Source: an uncultured Marivita sp.
GTDB lineage: Bacteria > Pseudomonadota > Alphaproteobacteria > Rhodobacterales > Rhodobacteraceae
Direction: 5' to 3'
Assembly (NCBI GenBank): GCA_947503115.1
Contig: CANNCS010000002.1
Span: 1-64,000 of the forward strand
DNA length: 64,000 nt
Shown piece by piece: positions 24,310 through 34,645 of the stretch. Every line of letters starts with the position of its first letter. The first letter of the stretch is position 1. Both the position numbers and the translations under genes were made by a program. The notes under the pieces were generated by a model. The model was not told where the DNA came from. It did not search any database and was given only the letters and a program-made list of their open reading frames with translations.

Positions 24310-25707
24310 ATGTCTGCTGCCACCGCCAGTGATCTGGAACGGTACATGTTGGATCTTGTAAACGAGGAGCGCACAAGCCGCGGCTTGAACGCACTTGTTC
24401 TCGATAAGGTCTTAAACGCGTCCGCTGATGAGCATTCCTTGTGGATGCTTGAAAACAATGTCTTCAGCCATACCGGCGTGGATGGATCCACGCCGACGGA
24501 ACGTATGACTGCCGAAGGGTTCGACCTTTCGGGGTCATGGCGCACTGCTGAAAATATCGCCGCGCAAAGTGAACGCGGCGACGAAGGTCTGTTCGACGAC
24601 GTGTATGATCTGCACCTCGCGTTGATGAACAGTCCCGGACACCGTGAAAATATCCTTATGCCCGATCTCGAGGTCGTCGGCATCGGTATTCAAACCGGCA
24701 CCTATGACTATGGGTCCGGCAAGTATCATTCCGTCATGGTTACGCAGAACTTTGCGATGACCGGCGGTGAAACAACCCCGGATATCGTCGAGCAAACGAC
24801 CCACTCGCCGGAAACGGTCGATACACAACCAGACGCTTCCGGCGTTCTGGTCGGCACAGCAACGGCCGAAAACCTTGTTGGCACAGATCAAGATGACCGG
24901 ATCACAGGGTCCGGTGGCAACGACATTCTGTCCGGCGGGGACGGCACCGATACCGCTGTCTACATGAATGACATATCAAATTACGGGCTGACGATCAGCA
25001 ACGGCTCGATCGTGATCGAAGATCGCAGCGGCGGTGATGGCACCGATACGCTGAATAGTATCGAAATTCTCGAATTCGACGGAACGCCTTTCGAACTCAG
25101 TCGCTTCACCAATGTCAGCACCCTGACAGAAGCTGACATGCTGGCGTTCTGCGAACTCTATGTCGCCTATTTCAACCGTGCACCGGATTCGACAGGCTTG
25201 TTGTTCTGGGGATCGGCACTTGCTGACGGCATGTCGATGAATGACATCGCGCGCCTGTTCTTTGATCAGCCTGAGACCCAAGCGCTTTATGGTGGTTCAA
25301 GCAGCACGGGTGACTTCGTGGCGGCTGTTTATTCCAACATTCTAGGCCGTGCGCCGGATGATACAGGGTTCGACTACTGGACTGGCATTCTGGATAGCGG
25401 CGCCGTCGAGCGGTCCGAATTTATTTTGGCGATGATCGACGGCGCAAAGGCTGCCACCGGCAGTGCCGCAGACGCGCAATTCCTCGAAACCAAGGCGGAA
25501 ATCGGTGCGTACTACGCTGTGGTGAACGGCCTCAACAACGTGTCTGTTGCCAACACCGCCATGCAAACCTTTGATGGAAGCATCGCCTCGGTCGTCGAAG
25601 CGAAAGAGCTTATCGACGATCATGCAGCCTTGGTTGATTCCGCCCTAGGTACGGAGTTCACGATCAGTGTGACTGGCCTTGTCGATGACGCTTTGGATTG
25701 GATTTAA
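24310..25707 (+). CDS. CAP/SCP-domain protein with RTX repeat and two DUF4214 modules
   Basis: A 465-residue protein unrelated to photosynthesis by sequence. Residues ~8-150 form a CAP/SCP (PF00188-like) domain with FSHTGVDGSTPTERM and the signature SPGHRENILMPDLEVVGIG. Residues ~178-215 hold an RTX/hemolysin calcium-binding repeat (GGNDILSGGDGTDTAVY). Two DUF4214 modules follow (YFNRAPDSTGLLFWGSAL and ILGRAPDDTGFDYWTGIL). There is no signal peptide. RTX plus DUF4214 suggests type I secretion and an extracellular Ca2+-binding role, which is inference. GGGGAG precedes the ATG. It lies convergent with dxs, 3 bp apart, at the junction of two PGC blocks. Confidence 0.85.
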   Translation: MSAATASDLERYMLDLVNEERTSRGLNALVLDKVLNASADEHSLWMLENNVFSHTGVDGSTPTERMTAEGFDLSGSWRTAENIAAQSERGDEGLFDDVYDLHLALMNSPGHRENILMPDLEVVGIGIQTGTYDYGSGKYHSVMVTQNFAMTGGETTPDIVEQTTHSPETVDTQPDASGVLVGTATAENLVGTDQDDRITGSGGNDILSGGDGTDTAVYMNDISNYGLTISNGSIVIEDRSGGDGTDTLNSIEILEFDGTPFELSRFTNVSTLTEADMLAFCELYVAYFNRAPDSTGLLFWGSALADGMSMNDIARLFFDQPETQALYGGSSSTGDFVAAVYSNILGRAPDDTGFDYWTGILDSGAVERSEFILAMIDGAKAATGSAADAQFLETKAEIGAYYAVVNGLNNVSVANTAMQTFDGSIASVVEAKELIDDHAALVDSALGTEFTISVTGLVDDALDWI

Positions 25708-25710
25708 CGT

Positions 25711-27636
25711 TCACGCCCCTTTGCTAAGCGGCACAACCTTTCCATCGCTTGATGTCAGAGATACTGCCATTTTGTAGAGATCAAAACGGGTCATGCCCGC
25801 GTCGGCGTACATCTCATCTGGTGACGCCTGGTCGATAAACCGATCAGGCAACGTCATTGTGCGGATCTTCAGACCCCGATCCAGTGCGCCGCGGTCCGCC
25901 AGTTCGTGCAAGACCATCGCGCCAAAACCACCGCGCGAACCCTGTTCGACTGTGATCAATGCTTCGTGCGTTCTGGCTAACTTAACGATCAGATCGATAT
26001 CCAGTGGCTTGGCAAAACGCGCATCCGCGATCGTCACGCTCACACCATCTTTTTCCAACAACCGAGCGGCGGCTTCGACCTCGGCGAGATGTGCTCCAAA
26101 ACTCAGGAAGGCGACGTCTGTACCTTCTTGAAGAACACGCCCCTTACCGATTTCAAGAACCTCTCCCCGCTCCGGCATCTCAACCCCATTGCCAGACCCT
26201 CGCGGGTAGCGGAATGCAATCGGGCCACTGTCATGTGCGACAGCTGTTGCGACCATGTGTTTGAGCTCGGCCTCATCCGACGCCGCCATAACTGTCATGT
26301 TTGGTAGGGCCGTAAGATACCCAACGTCAAAGGCACCCGCATGTGTCGCGCCATCCGCGCCAACCAATCCAGCGCGGTCGATGGCAAATCGAACTGGTAA
26401 GTTCTGAAGGGCGACATCATGCACAACCTGATCATAGCCGCGCTGCAGGAAGGTCGAATAGATAGCGCAGAACGGTTTTAACCCAGACGCGGCCATCGCT
26501 GCAGAAAACGTAACCGCATGCTGTTCCGCGATTCCCACGTCGAACACGCGCGACGGGAAACGGTCGGCCAATACGTCAATTCCGGTTCCGCCTGGCATAG
26601 CAGCAGTAACGCCAACGATGTTTGGATCGCGCGCCGCTTCTTCGGTCAGGGCATCCCCGAACACCTTGGTATAGCTAGGCGCATTTGGCTTGGATTTGGC
26701 TTGCGTTCCTGATTCCACGTCAAACTTCGACACACCATGATACTTGTCGGCACTGTTTTCGGCATGGGCATACCCTTTGCCTTTGACTGTACAACAATGG
26801 ATCAGAACAGGTCCCGTCGCCCGCGCCCTTGCCGCGCGCAGCACTGGCAAAAGCTGGCCCATATCGTGGCCATTGATCGGCCCAATGTACTCAAAACCCA
26901 ACTCTTCGAACAACGTACCGGACCCTTGCAAATTGCCGGTGACCAGCTGGCGCGCGCGCTTTGCGCTTTCACGCATCGGCGCGGGCAAAGCAGCTTCGAA
27001 CCCTTCAGCAAGCGACTTCATCTTGGCAAGTGGATCGTTGGCGTACATCCGGCTCAGGTAGGACGACATTGCGCCGACAGGAGGTGCAATGCTCATCTCA
27101 TTGTCGTTCAGAATGACGAAAAGGCGGCGGCCTTCGTGGCCCGCGTTGTTCATCGCTTCGTAGGCCATGCCAGCGCTGATCGATCCGTCACCAATCACAG
27201 CAATCGCGTCTCCGGTCGGACGGCCCATCTCCCGGCCAACGGCGAAACCAAGCGCGGCCGAAATCGAGGTCGACGAATGCGCAGCACCAAAGGGGTCGTA
27301 TTCAGACTCACTTCTCTTGGTGAAGCCGGACAGCCCATCCTTCTGGCGCAGTGTTTTCATCCGGTCACGACGACCTGTGAGTATTTTATGCGGGTAGCAT
27401 TGATGTCCAACGTCCCAGATCAACTTGTCCATCGGCGTGTTGAACACCGCATGGATCGCCACGGACAGTTCAACCACTCCGAGGCTTGAACCAAGATGCC
27501 CTCCGGTTTGCGAGACGGCGGAAATCACTTCGGATCGGACTTCGTTCGCGACTTTCGTCAGCGTCGCATCGTCCATATTGCGCAGATCAGCAGGTCCAGC
27601 GACCCGATCTAGATTGGGAGTAAGAGAGTGTGTCAT
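25711..27636 (-). CDS. dxs: 1-deoxy-D-xylulose-5-phosphate synthase
   Basis: Thiamine-diphosphate enzyme making DXP from pyruvate and glyceraldehyde 3-phosphate, the entry to the MEP isoprenoid pathway. The 641-residue length is standard. It has the ThDP-binding motif [18 protein letters not shown] near residue 150 and the transketolase-type domains from about residue 320 ([20 protein letters not shown]). It lies downstream of pufC on the same strand, as dxs does after puf in Rhodobacter. The 190-bp gap with hairpins suggests partial separation from puf transcription. Confidence 0.96.
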   Translation of the reverse strand: MTHSLTPNLDRVAGPADLRNMDDATLTKVANEVRSEVISAVSQTGGHLGSSLGVVELSVAIHAVFNTPMDKLIWDVGHQCYPHKILTGRRDRMKTLRQKDGLSGFTKRSESEYDPFGAAHSSTSISAALGFAVGREMGRPTGDAIAVIGDGSISAGMAYEAMNNAGHEGRRLFVILNDNEMSIAPPVGAMSSYLSRMYANDPLAKMKSLAEGFEAALPAPMRESAKRARQLVTGNLQGSGTLFEELGFEYIGPINGHDMGQLLPVLRAARARATGPVLIHCCTVKGKGYAHAENSADKYHGVSKFDVESGTQAKSKPNAPSYTKVFGDALTEEAARDPNIVGVTAAMPGGTGIDVLADRFPSRVFDVGIAEQHAVTFSAAMAASGLKPFCAIYSTFLQRGYDQVVHDVALQNLPVRFAIDRAGLVGADGATHAGAFDVGYLTALPNMTVMAASDEAELKHMVATAVAHDSGPIAFRYPRGSGNGVEMPERGEVLEIGKGRVLQEGTDVAFLSFGAHLAEVEAAARLLEKDGVSVTIADARFAKPLDIDLIVKLARTHEALITVEQGSRGGFGAMVLHELADRGALDRGLKIRTMTLPDRFIDQASPDEMYADAGMTRFDLYKMAVSLTSSDGKVVPLSKGA

Positions 27637-27734
27637 GTGGCAGTCTCCTCGGGGACAGAGGGAAGAGAGGCGCCACGTTTGCCAGGTATGCCGAGAAACG
27701 TGACGCCAGTTCCTGTAGCCAACAGGAAAGAGAC

Positions 27735-27751
27735 CGGGGTGTTGAGCCCCG
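27735..27751 (-). other. Hairpin in the pufC-dxs gap
   Basis: CGGGG (27735-27739) pairs with CCCCG (27747-27751) around a 7-nt loop. It sits mid-gap and lacks a T-run; it may be part of a 3' processing region of the puf mRNA or the dxs leader. Confidence 0.35.
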
Positions 27752-27803
27752 TATCCGGCTTTGCGTTTGGGAACCTGTCAAAACCGGATCTGGCGGATGG
27801 CAG

Positions 27804-27819
27804 GGGCGGAGGACCGCCC
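27804..27819 (-). terminator. Hairpin just after pufC, possible puf 3' end
   Basis: GGGCGG-AGGA-CCGCCC is a perfect 6-bp GC stem with a 4-nt loop that starts 7 bp past the pufC stop. In the direction of transcription only a short TTTT follows some 25 nt later, so it may stabilise or partly terminate the puf message while allowing some read-through to dxs. Confidence 0.55.
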
Positions 27820-27826
27820 TTGCCCA

Positions 27827-28942
27827 TCATTCGTAGACGGGCGCACCCGTCGTTGCGAGCTCGGGCCAGTCAGCGATGACATTCGTCCCTTGCAGCGGTT
27901 GCTGGTAACCTTTGTGGCAGGTCTTACAGGCGGCTTTCGGCGCGTCGGCAAAGACCGGACCAAGGCGTTCCGGCGGATACACATCCTCGAGCGGTACGAG
28001 GTAATCATTGTTCATTTCCTGAACCATCCCGATGCCCAGTTGCTCGGTCGACCATTGCGGGGTCACCTGCTCCGGGTCATAGAAAGCGCGGGTGTTGTGG
28101 CAGAACACACAATTCACCCCCAAGGAGTTGGAAACATAGTTCATCAAACTGAACGTCCGCTCCGTATCCTGCCAAGTCGTAACACCGTCTTCGTTCGGGT
28201 ATTCGGCTACATGCGCTTCGAGATTGTGGACACCAATCCGGCCGTAATCGAGAAGGAACGTCTCCAAGGCATCAGAAGGAAGCGACGTGTACTGGCTTTG
28301 CACCGTCACCCTGTTCTGAACCGCCGCCCAACCGCCGGCTGCTTCGTTGACTGCGCCCATCTTGAACCAGATGTCGGACGGCACGTTCTGACCACGATGG
28401 CAGGTGTAGCATGTGACGCCAACTTGCTTGTTGGCGTTGACGTGCCCATCCCAGCCTTCGTTGATGTTCTGGGTCATCTGAATCATGCGGCGCGCAACGA
28501 CTTTTGTATACAAGTCGTCATTGCCGTATTCTTCCATGTCAACATCGCCATGGCAGTACGCACAGCCCTGTTCCGGCGCGACCCAATCCGTCATGGCCGA
28601 CATAAGGCGGTTGAAGTTGTCCTCGGTTAGATCGCCCAGAACTTGAACGTTCTGATATATCTCGGACGCCTTCGCTTCGCCGCCTTCCGGCGCATAAGGC
28701 TCTTCAGTGTACATCACCTCGATCGTCGGATCGGGTTTCGCAAGGTCAGAGATGAACTCTGGCCGTGACATCCCCGTACCGCGCGGACCGCTTTGTAGGC
28801 TTTTTGTCTTGAAGGGCTGGCCGACCACCACGAGGAAGGCCGCTACTGTAACTGCCGTCCCCGCAACTCCGATGAGAATTGCCGGACCGTAGATGTTGGT
28901 CGGGTTCTCATTGTTCCATTTATCGAACCATTTGGGAAACAT
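27827..28942 (-). CDS. pufC: Reaction centre cytochrome c subunit (tetraheme)
   Basis: The periplasmic tetraheme cytochrome that re-reduces the photo-oxidised special pair. The 371-residue protein has four CXXCH motifs: CAYCH, CYTCH, CVFCH and CKTCH. The N-terminus has an uncleaved transmembrane anchor (about residues 18-40, IYGPAILIGVAGTAVTVAAF) and no lipobox cysteine, unlike the lipid-anchored Blastochloris type. It lies 2 bp after pufM, with AGGAG inside the pufM 3' end. Presence of pufC with no pufX is usual in Roseobacter-group PGCs. Confidence 0.96.
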   Translation of the reverse strand: MFPKWFDKWNNENPTNIYGPAILIGVAGTAVTVAAFLVVVGQPFKTKSLQSGPRGTGMSRPEFISDLAKPDPTIEVMYTEEPYAPEGGEAKASEIYQNVQVLGDLTEDNFNRLMSAMTDWVAPEQGCAYCHGDVDMEEYGNDDLYTKVVARRMIQMTQNINEGWDGHVNANKQVGVTCYTCHRGQNVPSDIWFKMGAVNEAAGGWAAVQNRVTVQSQYTSLPSDALETFLLDYGRIGVHNLEAHVAEYPNEDGVTTWQDTERTFSLMNYVSNSLGVNCVFCHNTRAFYDPEQVTPQWSTEQLGIGMVQEMNNDYLVPLEDVYPPERLGPVFADAPKAACKTCHKGYQQPLQGTNVIADWPELATTGAPVYE

Positions 28943-28944
28943 GA

Positions 28945-29928
28945 TCAGTTCTCCTGTCCAATAAAGGTTTCATAGGAACCGTAGGCTTCGTACCCGTAAG
29001 ACCCGTCGTACATCGGAGCGAAGTGATGCTCCTGCGCCCAGATGAACCAGTTGTCCACCACGGTGCCGGTCAGAAGGATACCGATGCCGCCAGTGATTGG
29101 GGTCAGTACCGCGAACCACCATGCCCAGCGGTGAATACCTTCCATCGTGGCGTTGAAGCCCATGGTCCAGCGCCAGAACAAAGCGGCGCGTTCGGTGGCT
29201 GTGCCCCGGTCAACGATCTGTTCAAGCTCGCGGTCGCCGCCGTAACGGGTCACCGCCAGGATGGTCGCGCCGTGCATCGCAAACAGCAGGACTGAGCCGT
29301 AAAGGAACACAATCGAAAGCGCGTGGAACGGGTTGTAGTAAAGGTTGCCATAGCGGATCGAGAACGCAGTGGTCCAGTCAAGGTGTGGGAAGATCCCGTA
29401 TGGCACCGCTTCCGACCATGATCCCATAAGGACCGGACGGAACAGGCCCAGGACCAGGAAAAGCCAGATGGCAGATCCGAACGCCCAGAAGACGTGTTTG
29501 CCCATCTTGTGTTCCATCGCGAGCAAATAGGTCCGTGCCCACCAGCTCATCACCGAAATCAGCAGGAAAAAGCTTGCGATGATGTACCAACCGCCTTCGT
29601 TCAGCGGCGGCATACGCAACCCGTATTCCGGGCTTGGCGGCTCAAGCGCCAACCAAAACAGCTGTCGGATGAATTCGGGGACTGACCAGCCAACTTGCGC
29701 CAGCATGTTCAGCCCGATGATGTTCAACGCAAGGATACCCGTCGCCAGCGACACCATCCCCGTCCAACCCAACCAAACAGGGCCAAGCTGCGCGTTGCCG
29801 ATCCAACCTATCAGGGTCGAAAAGCCCGCTTTGCGCGTCCGCTCTTGTTCGGCGTTCTCGGTCGCCATGCCCCATTCAGGTTTTCCCTGAACTTGGACTT
29901 GTGTGAAAATGTTCTGATACTCAGCCAT
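28945..29928 (-). CDS. pufM: Photosynthetic reaction centre M subunit
   Basis: One of the two pigment-binding core subunits; binds bacteriochlorophylls, QA and, with PufL, the non-heme iron. It is 327 residues from the ATG at 29928 ([19 protein letters not shown]). Five transmembrane helices are visible. Conserved stretches include [40 protein letters not shown] and [17 protein letters not shown], containing pigment- and iron-ligand histidines. It starts 2 bp after pufL. Confidence 0.98.
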   Translation of the reverse strand: MAEYQNIFTQVQVQGKPEWGMATENAEQERTRKAGFSTLIGWIGNAQLGPVWLGWTGMVSLATGILALNIIGLNMLAQVGWSVPEFIRQLFWLALEPPSPEYGLRMPPLNEGGWYIIASFFLLISVMSWWARTYLLAMEHKMGKHVFWAFGSAIWLFLVLGLFRPVLMGSWSEAVPYGIFPHLDWTTAFSIRYGNLYYNPFHALSIVFLYGSVLLFAMHGATILAVTRYGGDRELEQIVDRGTATERAALFWRWTMGFNATMEGIHRWAWWFAVLTPITGGIGILLTGTVVDNWFIWAQEHHFAPMYDGSYGYEAYGSYETFIGQEN

Positions 29929-29930
29929 GA

Positions 29931-30770
29931 TTACATCCCCACATTGGCGCCCCAGATGGGCAGTTCGAGCCACCAGTTCCACCACTCAGGCCAACCCTTT
30001 GTCCAAACGGGGCCAGAGATGATGATACAGATCGCAGACCAGAACCCGGCGTTGAGCGCGAGAAGCAGACCAACGCGGTGGATCCCCAAAGTTCCGACCG
30101 AGTAGCCGATGAAGTCGCGGAAGAACGTGTCTTCGTGATCCGGGGTTCGCATTTCTTCACCCTTTTCAGGGTTAGCTGCCGACAGGATCAGACCGCCATG
30201 CAACGCAAGCGCCAAGGTCGTGGTGAAGAAGAACGTCACCGCGATCATGTGGGCCGGGTTATAGTGGAAGTGCAGGTAGGCGTAGCCGGTGTTCGACACC
30301 CAGTCGAGGTGGCTGAAGATCCCGTACGGGAATCCATGTCCCCATGCGCCTAACAAAAGCGGACGGAACACAACCAGCGTGACATAAGCGAAAATCGCAA
30401 AGCTGAATGCAAAAGGAACGTGGTAGCCGATACCCAGCTTACGGCAAATTTCGACCTCGCGCAGCGCCCAGCTGCAGAACGCACCAACCGCACAAATCGT
30501 GATGATCTGCCACAGTCCGCCTTCCATCAGCGGCGCCATGCCCAGACCATAGCTTAGGTCAGGCGGCGCGATATTGATGAGCCATGGATTGAATGTGCCT
30601 TGATCGGCCGCTCCCCACAGTATGAGGATTGTGCCGAGCAGAGCGAAAAAGGCGGTCGTGACTCCGAAGAAGCCCACGTAGAAAGGCCCAACCCAGAAGT
30701 CGAACAGATCGCCGCCGATCAGCGTCCCTCCGCGGACGCGATACTTTTTTTCGAAGCTGAGCAGCGCCAT
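29931..30770 (-). CDS. pufL: Photosynthetic reaction centre L subunit
   Basis: Core subunit pairing with PufM; binds the active-branch bacteriopheophytin and QB. It is 279 residues from the ATG at 30770, starting [20 protein letters not shown], the standard N-terminus, with GGAGA upstream. Five helices; conserved [40 protein letters not shown] and [20 protein letters not shown]. It is separated from pufA by a 135-bp gap holding two hairpins. Confidence 0.98.
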   Translation of the reverse strand: MALLSFEKKYRVRGGTLIGGDLFDFWVGPFYVGFFGVTTAFFALLGTILILWGAADQGTFNPWLINIAPPDLSYGLGMAPLMEGGLWQIITICAVGAFCSWALREVEICRKLGIGYHVPFAFSFAIFAYVTLVVFRPLLLGAWGHGFPYGIFSHLDWVSNTGYAYLHFHYNPAHMIAVTFFFTTTLALALHGGLILSAANPEKGEEMRTPDHEDTFFRDFIGYSVGTLGIHRVGLLLALNAGFWSAICIIISGPVWTKGWPEWWNWWLELPIWGANVGM

Positions 30771-30840
30771 CTTCTTTATCTCCGCGTTTGCCGGCATGTC
30801 CCGGATGGAACCCAGCCGTCATGTTTCAGTCAGTTTTGCC

Positions 30841-30897
30841 GCGGGCGGTCCGAAACCGGGCTCCGCCCGCAGCGATCTTTTGAGCTCTTCCGAGCTC
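30841..30897 (-). other. Hairpins between pufA and pufL
   Basis: GCGGGCGG (30841-30848) pairs with CCGCCCGC (30863-30870), with a small inner CCG/CGG stem. GAGCTC-TTCC-GAGCTC (30882-30897) forms a second stem close to the pufA stop. In Rhodobacter, hairpins at this place protect the upstream pufBA mRNA from 3' decay, so LH1 is made in excess over the reaction centre; the same job is inferred here. Confidence 0.75.
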
Positions 30898-30905
30898 GCG
30901 AGCAT

Positions 30906-31061
30906 TTACATGCCAGCGGCTGCTGCGGTTTCGAACCAATTGATGCCGTTGGACAGCACCACCAGGTGAATCATTGCAGCCAGCAGGAAGAGGAACACGC
31001 CTTGCGCGACAAACACGCGACGCGGATCAAAGATGAGCCAGATCTTGTAGAACTTTGCCAT
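30906..31061 (-). CDS. pufA: Light-harvesting 1 alpha polypeptide
   Basis: A 51-residue single-span polypeptide beginning [20 protein letters not shown]. The bacteriochlorophyll-ligand histidine is H32 in [12 protein letters not shown], inside the hydrophobic stretch ~16-37. The sequence and length match LH1 alpha chains. GAGGAAGG lies upstream, and the gene starts 14 bp after the pufB stop. It forms the RC-surrounding antenna ring with PufB. Confidence 0.97.
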   Translation of the reverse strand: MAKFYKIWLIFDPRRVFVAQGVFLFLLAAMIHLVVLSNGINWFETAAAAGM

Positions 31062-31075
31062 TTTCTAATCCTTCC

Positions 31076-31225
31076 TCAGAACCACGGGCGCCAGATGAAG
31101 GTTGCAAGGTGTGCAACCACTGCAACCGCCGAGAACAGCCAAAGGCCGCTCATGTAGACGGAATGCAGCTCCTGGGCCTGCTCGTCAGTAAGACCTGTGA
31201 AGGACAGGTCGGTATTATCAGCCAT
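31076..31225 (-). CDS. pufB: Light-harvesting 1 beta polypeptide
   Basis: A 49-residue polypeptide, [20 protein letters not shown] at the N-terminus and FIWRPWF at the C-terminus. H39 in [11 protein letters not shown] is the bacteriochlorophyll ligand and H21 the second conserved histidine; both are typical of LH1 beta. GGAGG lies 7 nt before the ATG. It heads the structural part of the puf operon. Confidence 0.97.
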   Translation of the reverse strand: MADNTDLSFTGLTDEQAQELHSVYMSGLWLFSAVAVVAHLATFIWRPWF

Positions 31226-31261
31226 GAACTTTCCTCCGGAACGTTATGCTGACGCCGCACC

Positions 31262-31324
31262 CCCTGCGGCCGGGTCCGTTGGAGCCAAAGCTCCGCAGGT
31301 CCTGTCCACCCCGCCGGGCGGACA
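31262..31324 (-). other. Structured RNA leader between pufQ and pufB
   Basis: CCTGCGG (31262-31268) pairs with CCGCAGG (31292-31298) or, alternatively, GGAGC (31280-31284) pairs with GCTCC (31289-31293). CTGTCC (31301-31306) pairs with GGACAG (31319-31324) with an inner CCC/GGG. They fill the 119-bp pufQ-pufB gap. They probably mark the 5' end of a stable, processed pufBA message; no T-tract suggests termination. Confidence 0.6.
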
Positions 31325-31344
31325 GTCTCGCTCCCCCAACCCTT

Positions 31345-31572
31345 TCAGGCTGAGAAAATCAGTGGCGTAATCCGATCCGCTTCACACCATGCCCGCGCCA
31401 ACGGGCCCCGCATGTTGAGCGTCTGCTTCTGGAACACTTCGAACATCCAGATCACGAACGCGAACGGGATCGCGAGGATGAAGATGATGCTGAAATAAAC
31501 CAGAAACTCGGTTCCGCGTTTTGTGTGACCGTGCTTTTGCGAGCGCGTGTCAGAAGAGGTGAAATCCGTCAT
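31345..31572 (-). CDS. pufQ: PufQ, bacteriochlorophyll synthesis cofactor protein
   Basis: A 75-residue protein with one transmembrane segment ([20 protein letters not shown], about residues 23-42) and a polar N-terminus ([20 protein letters not shown]). Size, topology and position between bchZ and pufB match PufQ, which raises bacteriochlorophyll production in Rhodobacter by an unsettled mechanism. It overlaps bchZ by 4 bp. The puf promoter would be expected within bchZ, as in Rhodobacter; I could not fix it by eye. Confidence 0.9.
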   Translation of the reverse strand: MTDFTSSDTRSQKHGHTKRGTEFLVYFSIIFILAIPFAFVIWMFEVFQKQTLNMRGPLARAWCEADRITPLIFSA

Positions 31573-33035
31573 GTGGTCGGTCCTCCTTGGGGATTTGCAA
31601 GAGCTTGAACCGTCTCGACGACGACACGTTCAGCGCCTTGTTTGAGTGCTGCGGCCTCTGCGGCGTCGCGCAGGTTCTTGGCAGCAGAAATTCGGGTGAG
31701 CACGGGATGCTGCGCGACGATCCGATCAAGTTCGGACTGCGCATCGGCATCCCATGGGAAATCGCGGCGAAGAGGGGTCAGGGTCGACTCCGCTTTGTCC
31801 ATTTCAGAGCCCAACGGCAGGATGTGGAACAGCGCATCGAAAAGCCCATTGCAGACTTCCTGAAGCAGGTAAGTCGCACCGGCGTAGCCCATCATCGGAG
31901 TGCCCGTATGCCGGCGGATCGCGGCCCCCGGAAAACTGGCCGGAATGAATGTCGGCTGCGGGCCATGCCCCGCCTTCATTTCGGCAAGGTACATTTTTTC
32001 GTTGATCGACCCCATCAGAACGAGCGGCTTCTTGGTATGCACCATCGACCGCACTTCTTCGTTGTTGGTCTTCGACCCGGCAACACGGGCAACGGCAAAC
32101 GCGCAGGGCAGGCCCAAATCACCTTCTAGGTAGTTGCGGATCCCGCGCGCATAGGTTTCGTTCGCAACAATCCCAAAAGACGCCGTCGCAAAGAAATCCT
32201 GCGTCACCGAACGCCATAAATCCCACACGGGCTTCAGCGTTGAATGCTTTTCCTGTTCGATGAACGGTTCTGGATCGAGACCCAAAAGATCGCCCAGCTT
32301 GCGCAGGAACTTTGTTGTTGAGTCCATGCCTATCGGTGCTTGCAAATAAGGCTTGCCAAGGCATTCACATAGACCGCGGCCAAACTCGCGATACATACAG
32401 ACGTTCACATCTGCATTTACCAGATTGCGCATTTCCGCAACGTGGGCGCCCAGCGGCATCACCATGTTAACCTCGGCGCCAATGCCTTCGACCAGACGCC
32501 GGATCTCGGCCAGATCAGACGGCATGTTGAACGTGCCATACATCGGACCAAGGATGTTCACGCGCGGTTTGGCGCCTTCTTCACGCTTCTTTTCCGGCGG
32601 CATCCGACCTTTGGTCATGCCGAATTCCGTGAAAATCCACGTCATTGCGCGATCTGCGCTTTCCCACTGATCCTCGTCGATAGTTCGCGGCAGAAACCGT
32701 TGCAGGTTTGTGCCCATCGGTGTCACGCCGCCACCGATCATCTCGGCAATAGACCCCGTGACAACAACTGCCGGAAGAGCCGGATCGAGCACACCCCAGG
32801 CACGCTTCATCGCGCCTTCGGTCCCCTCTCGACCCAACTCCTCCTCACCGAGGCCAGTCACCACGATAGGGAGCTCGTGCGGCGGAAGTGCGTCTGTGTA
32901 ATGCAGAACAGATGTTACAGGCAGGTTTTCGCATCCCACTGGGCCGTCGATGACAACCTGCAATCCCTTAACGGCGGTAAAGGCGTAAACCGCCCCCCAA
33001 TAGCCACCTGCACGGTCATGATCTTGAATCAGCAT
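31569..33035 (-). CDS. bchZ: Chlorophyllide a reductase, subunit Z
   Basis: Catalytic subunit (nitrogenase-like, BchYZ) of the reductase that converts chlorophyllide a to a bacteriochlorin by reducing ring B. The 488-residue protein starts [20 protein letters not shown]. The cluster-related cysteine is in [16 protein letters not shown] near residue 35. The start overlaps the bchY stop by one base (TGATG) and the end overlaps pufQ. Confidence 0.97.
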   Translation of the reverse strand: MLIQDHDRAGGYWGAVYAFTAVKGLQVVIDGPVGCENLPVTSVLHYTDALPPHELPIVVTGLGEEELGREGTEGAMKRAWGVLDPALPAVVVTGSIAEMIGGGVTPMGTNLQRFLPRTIDEDQWESADRAMTWIFTEFGMTKGRMPPEKKREEGAKPRVNILGPMYGTFNMPSDLAEIRRLVEGIGAEVNMVMPLGAHVAEMRNLVNADVNVCMYREFGRGLCECLGKPYLQAPIGMDSTTKFLRKLGDLLGLDPEPFIEQEKHSTLKPVWDLWRSVTQDFFATASFGIVANETYARGIRNYLEGDLGLPCAFAVARVAGSKTNNEEVRSMVHTKKPLVLMGSINEKMYLAEMKAGHGPQPTFIPASFPGAAIRRHTGTPMMGYAGATYLLQEVCNGLFDALFHILPLGSEMDKAESTLTPLRRDFPWDADAQSELDRIVAQHPVLTRISAAKNLRDAAEAAALKQGAERVVVETVQALANPQGGPTT

Positions 33036-34624
33036 CAGATCATCTCCTGCGCTTTGGCGGCGCGCGCCTGTTTGTCGAGCTTCTTTTGATGCTGGGCGCG
33101 GAAATCAGGACGCAGGTTCGGGGACTTTTCCCAAACACCTGCAGTATCGCCAGCACCAACACCTTCGAAGAACGCCTTCATGTCATCCATGCGCGCCTTG
33201 CCCGCGATGGCAGCATTGATCACCTCGGCCAACGACCCAGCTCCAGCGGGGCCCATCAGAGGACGGGCGGAAATCAGGTTTGTGTAGTAGAGACCGGGAA
33301 TTCCCATTTCTTTGGCCTTCTGCACAACCGGAGTCGTGCCGATGGCAAGATCAGGCTTCACCGCTTCCATCGCGGCGCAATCGTCTTCAAGCGACGCGCG
33401 ATAGGTGACCTTGATACCCTTGCTTTCCAGCCACTCGCGATCGGGTTCCGACCATCTCGTGCGCGGACAAGCGGTTCCAACATAGCGAAGGTCCGCGCCA
33501 CTTTCGACAAGCAAGCGGGCAACAAGAAGTTCGGAACCTTCATAGCCCGACAAGGTGATCGTCCCCTTGATCGGAGTCTGCGTGAGTGCACCCTTGATCG
33601 CAGGGAGAAATGCATTTTGTGCTGCAGCGATCTGGGCGGCGGGAATGTTGAATGCATCCCCAATCCCCGCAAGCCAAGCGGCTGTGCCGTCATGACCCAC
33701 AGGCGCAGAACCTACGATGGGGCGGCCAGCCGCCTCGAATTCTCGGATTGCGGCCGTGTAGAACGGATGGATGGCAGCAACGACACCACAATCCAAAGCG
33801 GCGTAAAGCTCGCGCCATTCACGACATGGTACAACCGGACCAGCGGCCAGACCCATCGGGGCAAGCATCGCGCCAATCATCATTGGATCAGCAGGGAACA
33901 TCTCGCCCAACAGCGCGACAGTCGGCCGATCCGACTTGCCTCCAGCGGGCGCCCGCACTGGACCCGCTTTGATTTCTTCGCGGGCGTAGTTGAGCATCGC
34001 GCCCGCAAGCACGTCTTTCGCCTCGGCATGGGTCGGAATGCCAAATCCCGGCACGTCAATGCCAACGATACGAACGCCGTTGATCTCTTTCGGCAACAAC
34101 CGGAGCGGCACGCCAGACGCCGTAGGAACACAAAGGTTGGTGACGACAATGGCATCGAACCTCTCGGGATCGGCCATTTCATGCACACTTTCCCGGATAT
34201 CTTCGTAAAGCTTACCAGTGACGAGCGTTTCCGAATTGAACGGTACGTATCCAACCGAGCGACGCGCGCCGTAAAAGTGGGATACGAAAGTCAAACCATA
34301 CACACAGCACGCCGACCCGGACAAAACCGTAGCTACACGTTTCATCCGCAACCCGACACGCAACGACCCAAAGGCGGGACACATGCTTTGGGGTTGGTCA
34401 TGAGGACCTTTCGGATAGTCCTTTGCGAACTGATCCAGCATCTCGGAATTTCCGGAAAGGCGCGCCGCCTTTTCCATTTCGGAACCAGAGTGACATCCCA
34501 GCCCATCCGCCAGCACGGGCGCATCGGGGGTGTCGACCCGTGGTTCCCCACGGATCACTTCAACCTCTGCCGTCTCGTCGTATGTTGCTTCGTTCGTCAC
34601 GTTTTCTTCAACTTTCGTTCCCAA
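33035..34624 (-). CDS. bchY: Chlorophyllide a reductase, subunit Y
   Basis: Partner of BchZ. It is 529 residues; the conserved core begins near residue 40 ([19 protein letters not shown]), and the cysteine-bearing segments MCPAFGSLR and [20 protein letters not shown] follow. An acidic N-terminal leader ([18 protein letters not shown]) is typical of BchY. A 21-bp gap separates it from bchX. Confidence 0.97.
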   Translation of the reverse strand: MGTKVEENVTNEATYDETAEVEVIRGEPRVDTPDAPVLADGLGCHSGSEMEKAARLSGNSEMLDQFAKDYPKGPHDQPQSMCPAFGSLRVGLRMKRVATVLSGSACCVYGLTFVSHFYGARRSVGYVPFNSETLVTGKLYEDIRESVHEMADPERFDAIVVTNLCVPTASGVPLRLLPKEINGVRIVGIDVPGFGIPTHAEAKDVLAGAMLNYAREEIKAGPVRAPAGGKSDRPTVALLGEMFPADPMMIGAMLAPMGLAAGPVVPCREWRELYAALDCGVVAAIHPFYTAAIREFEAAGRPIVGSAPVGHDGTAAWLAGIGDAFNIPAAQIAAAQNAFLPAIKGALTQTPIKGTITLSGYEGSELLVARLLVESGADLRYVGTACPRTRWSEPDREWLESKGIKVTYRASLEDDCAAMEAVKPDLAIGTTPVVQKAKEMGIPGLYYTNLISARPLMGPAGAGSLAEVINAAIAGKARMDDMKAFFEGVGAGDTAGVWEKSPNLRPDFRAQHQKKLDKQARAAKAQEMI

Positions 34625-34645
34625 GGGCGCTCTGGGGGCTAGCCG

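Noticed and set aside
33086-34642. 518-residue open frame on the plus strand
   Set aside because: It is the exact antisense shadow of bchY, which has clear family motifs; the translated product is basic and low in recognisable features.
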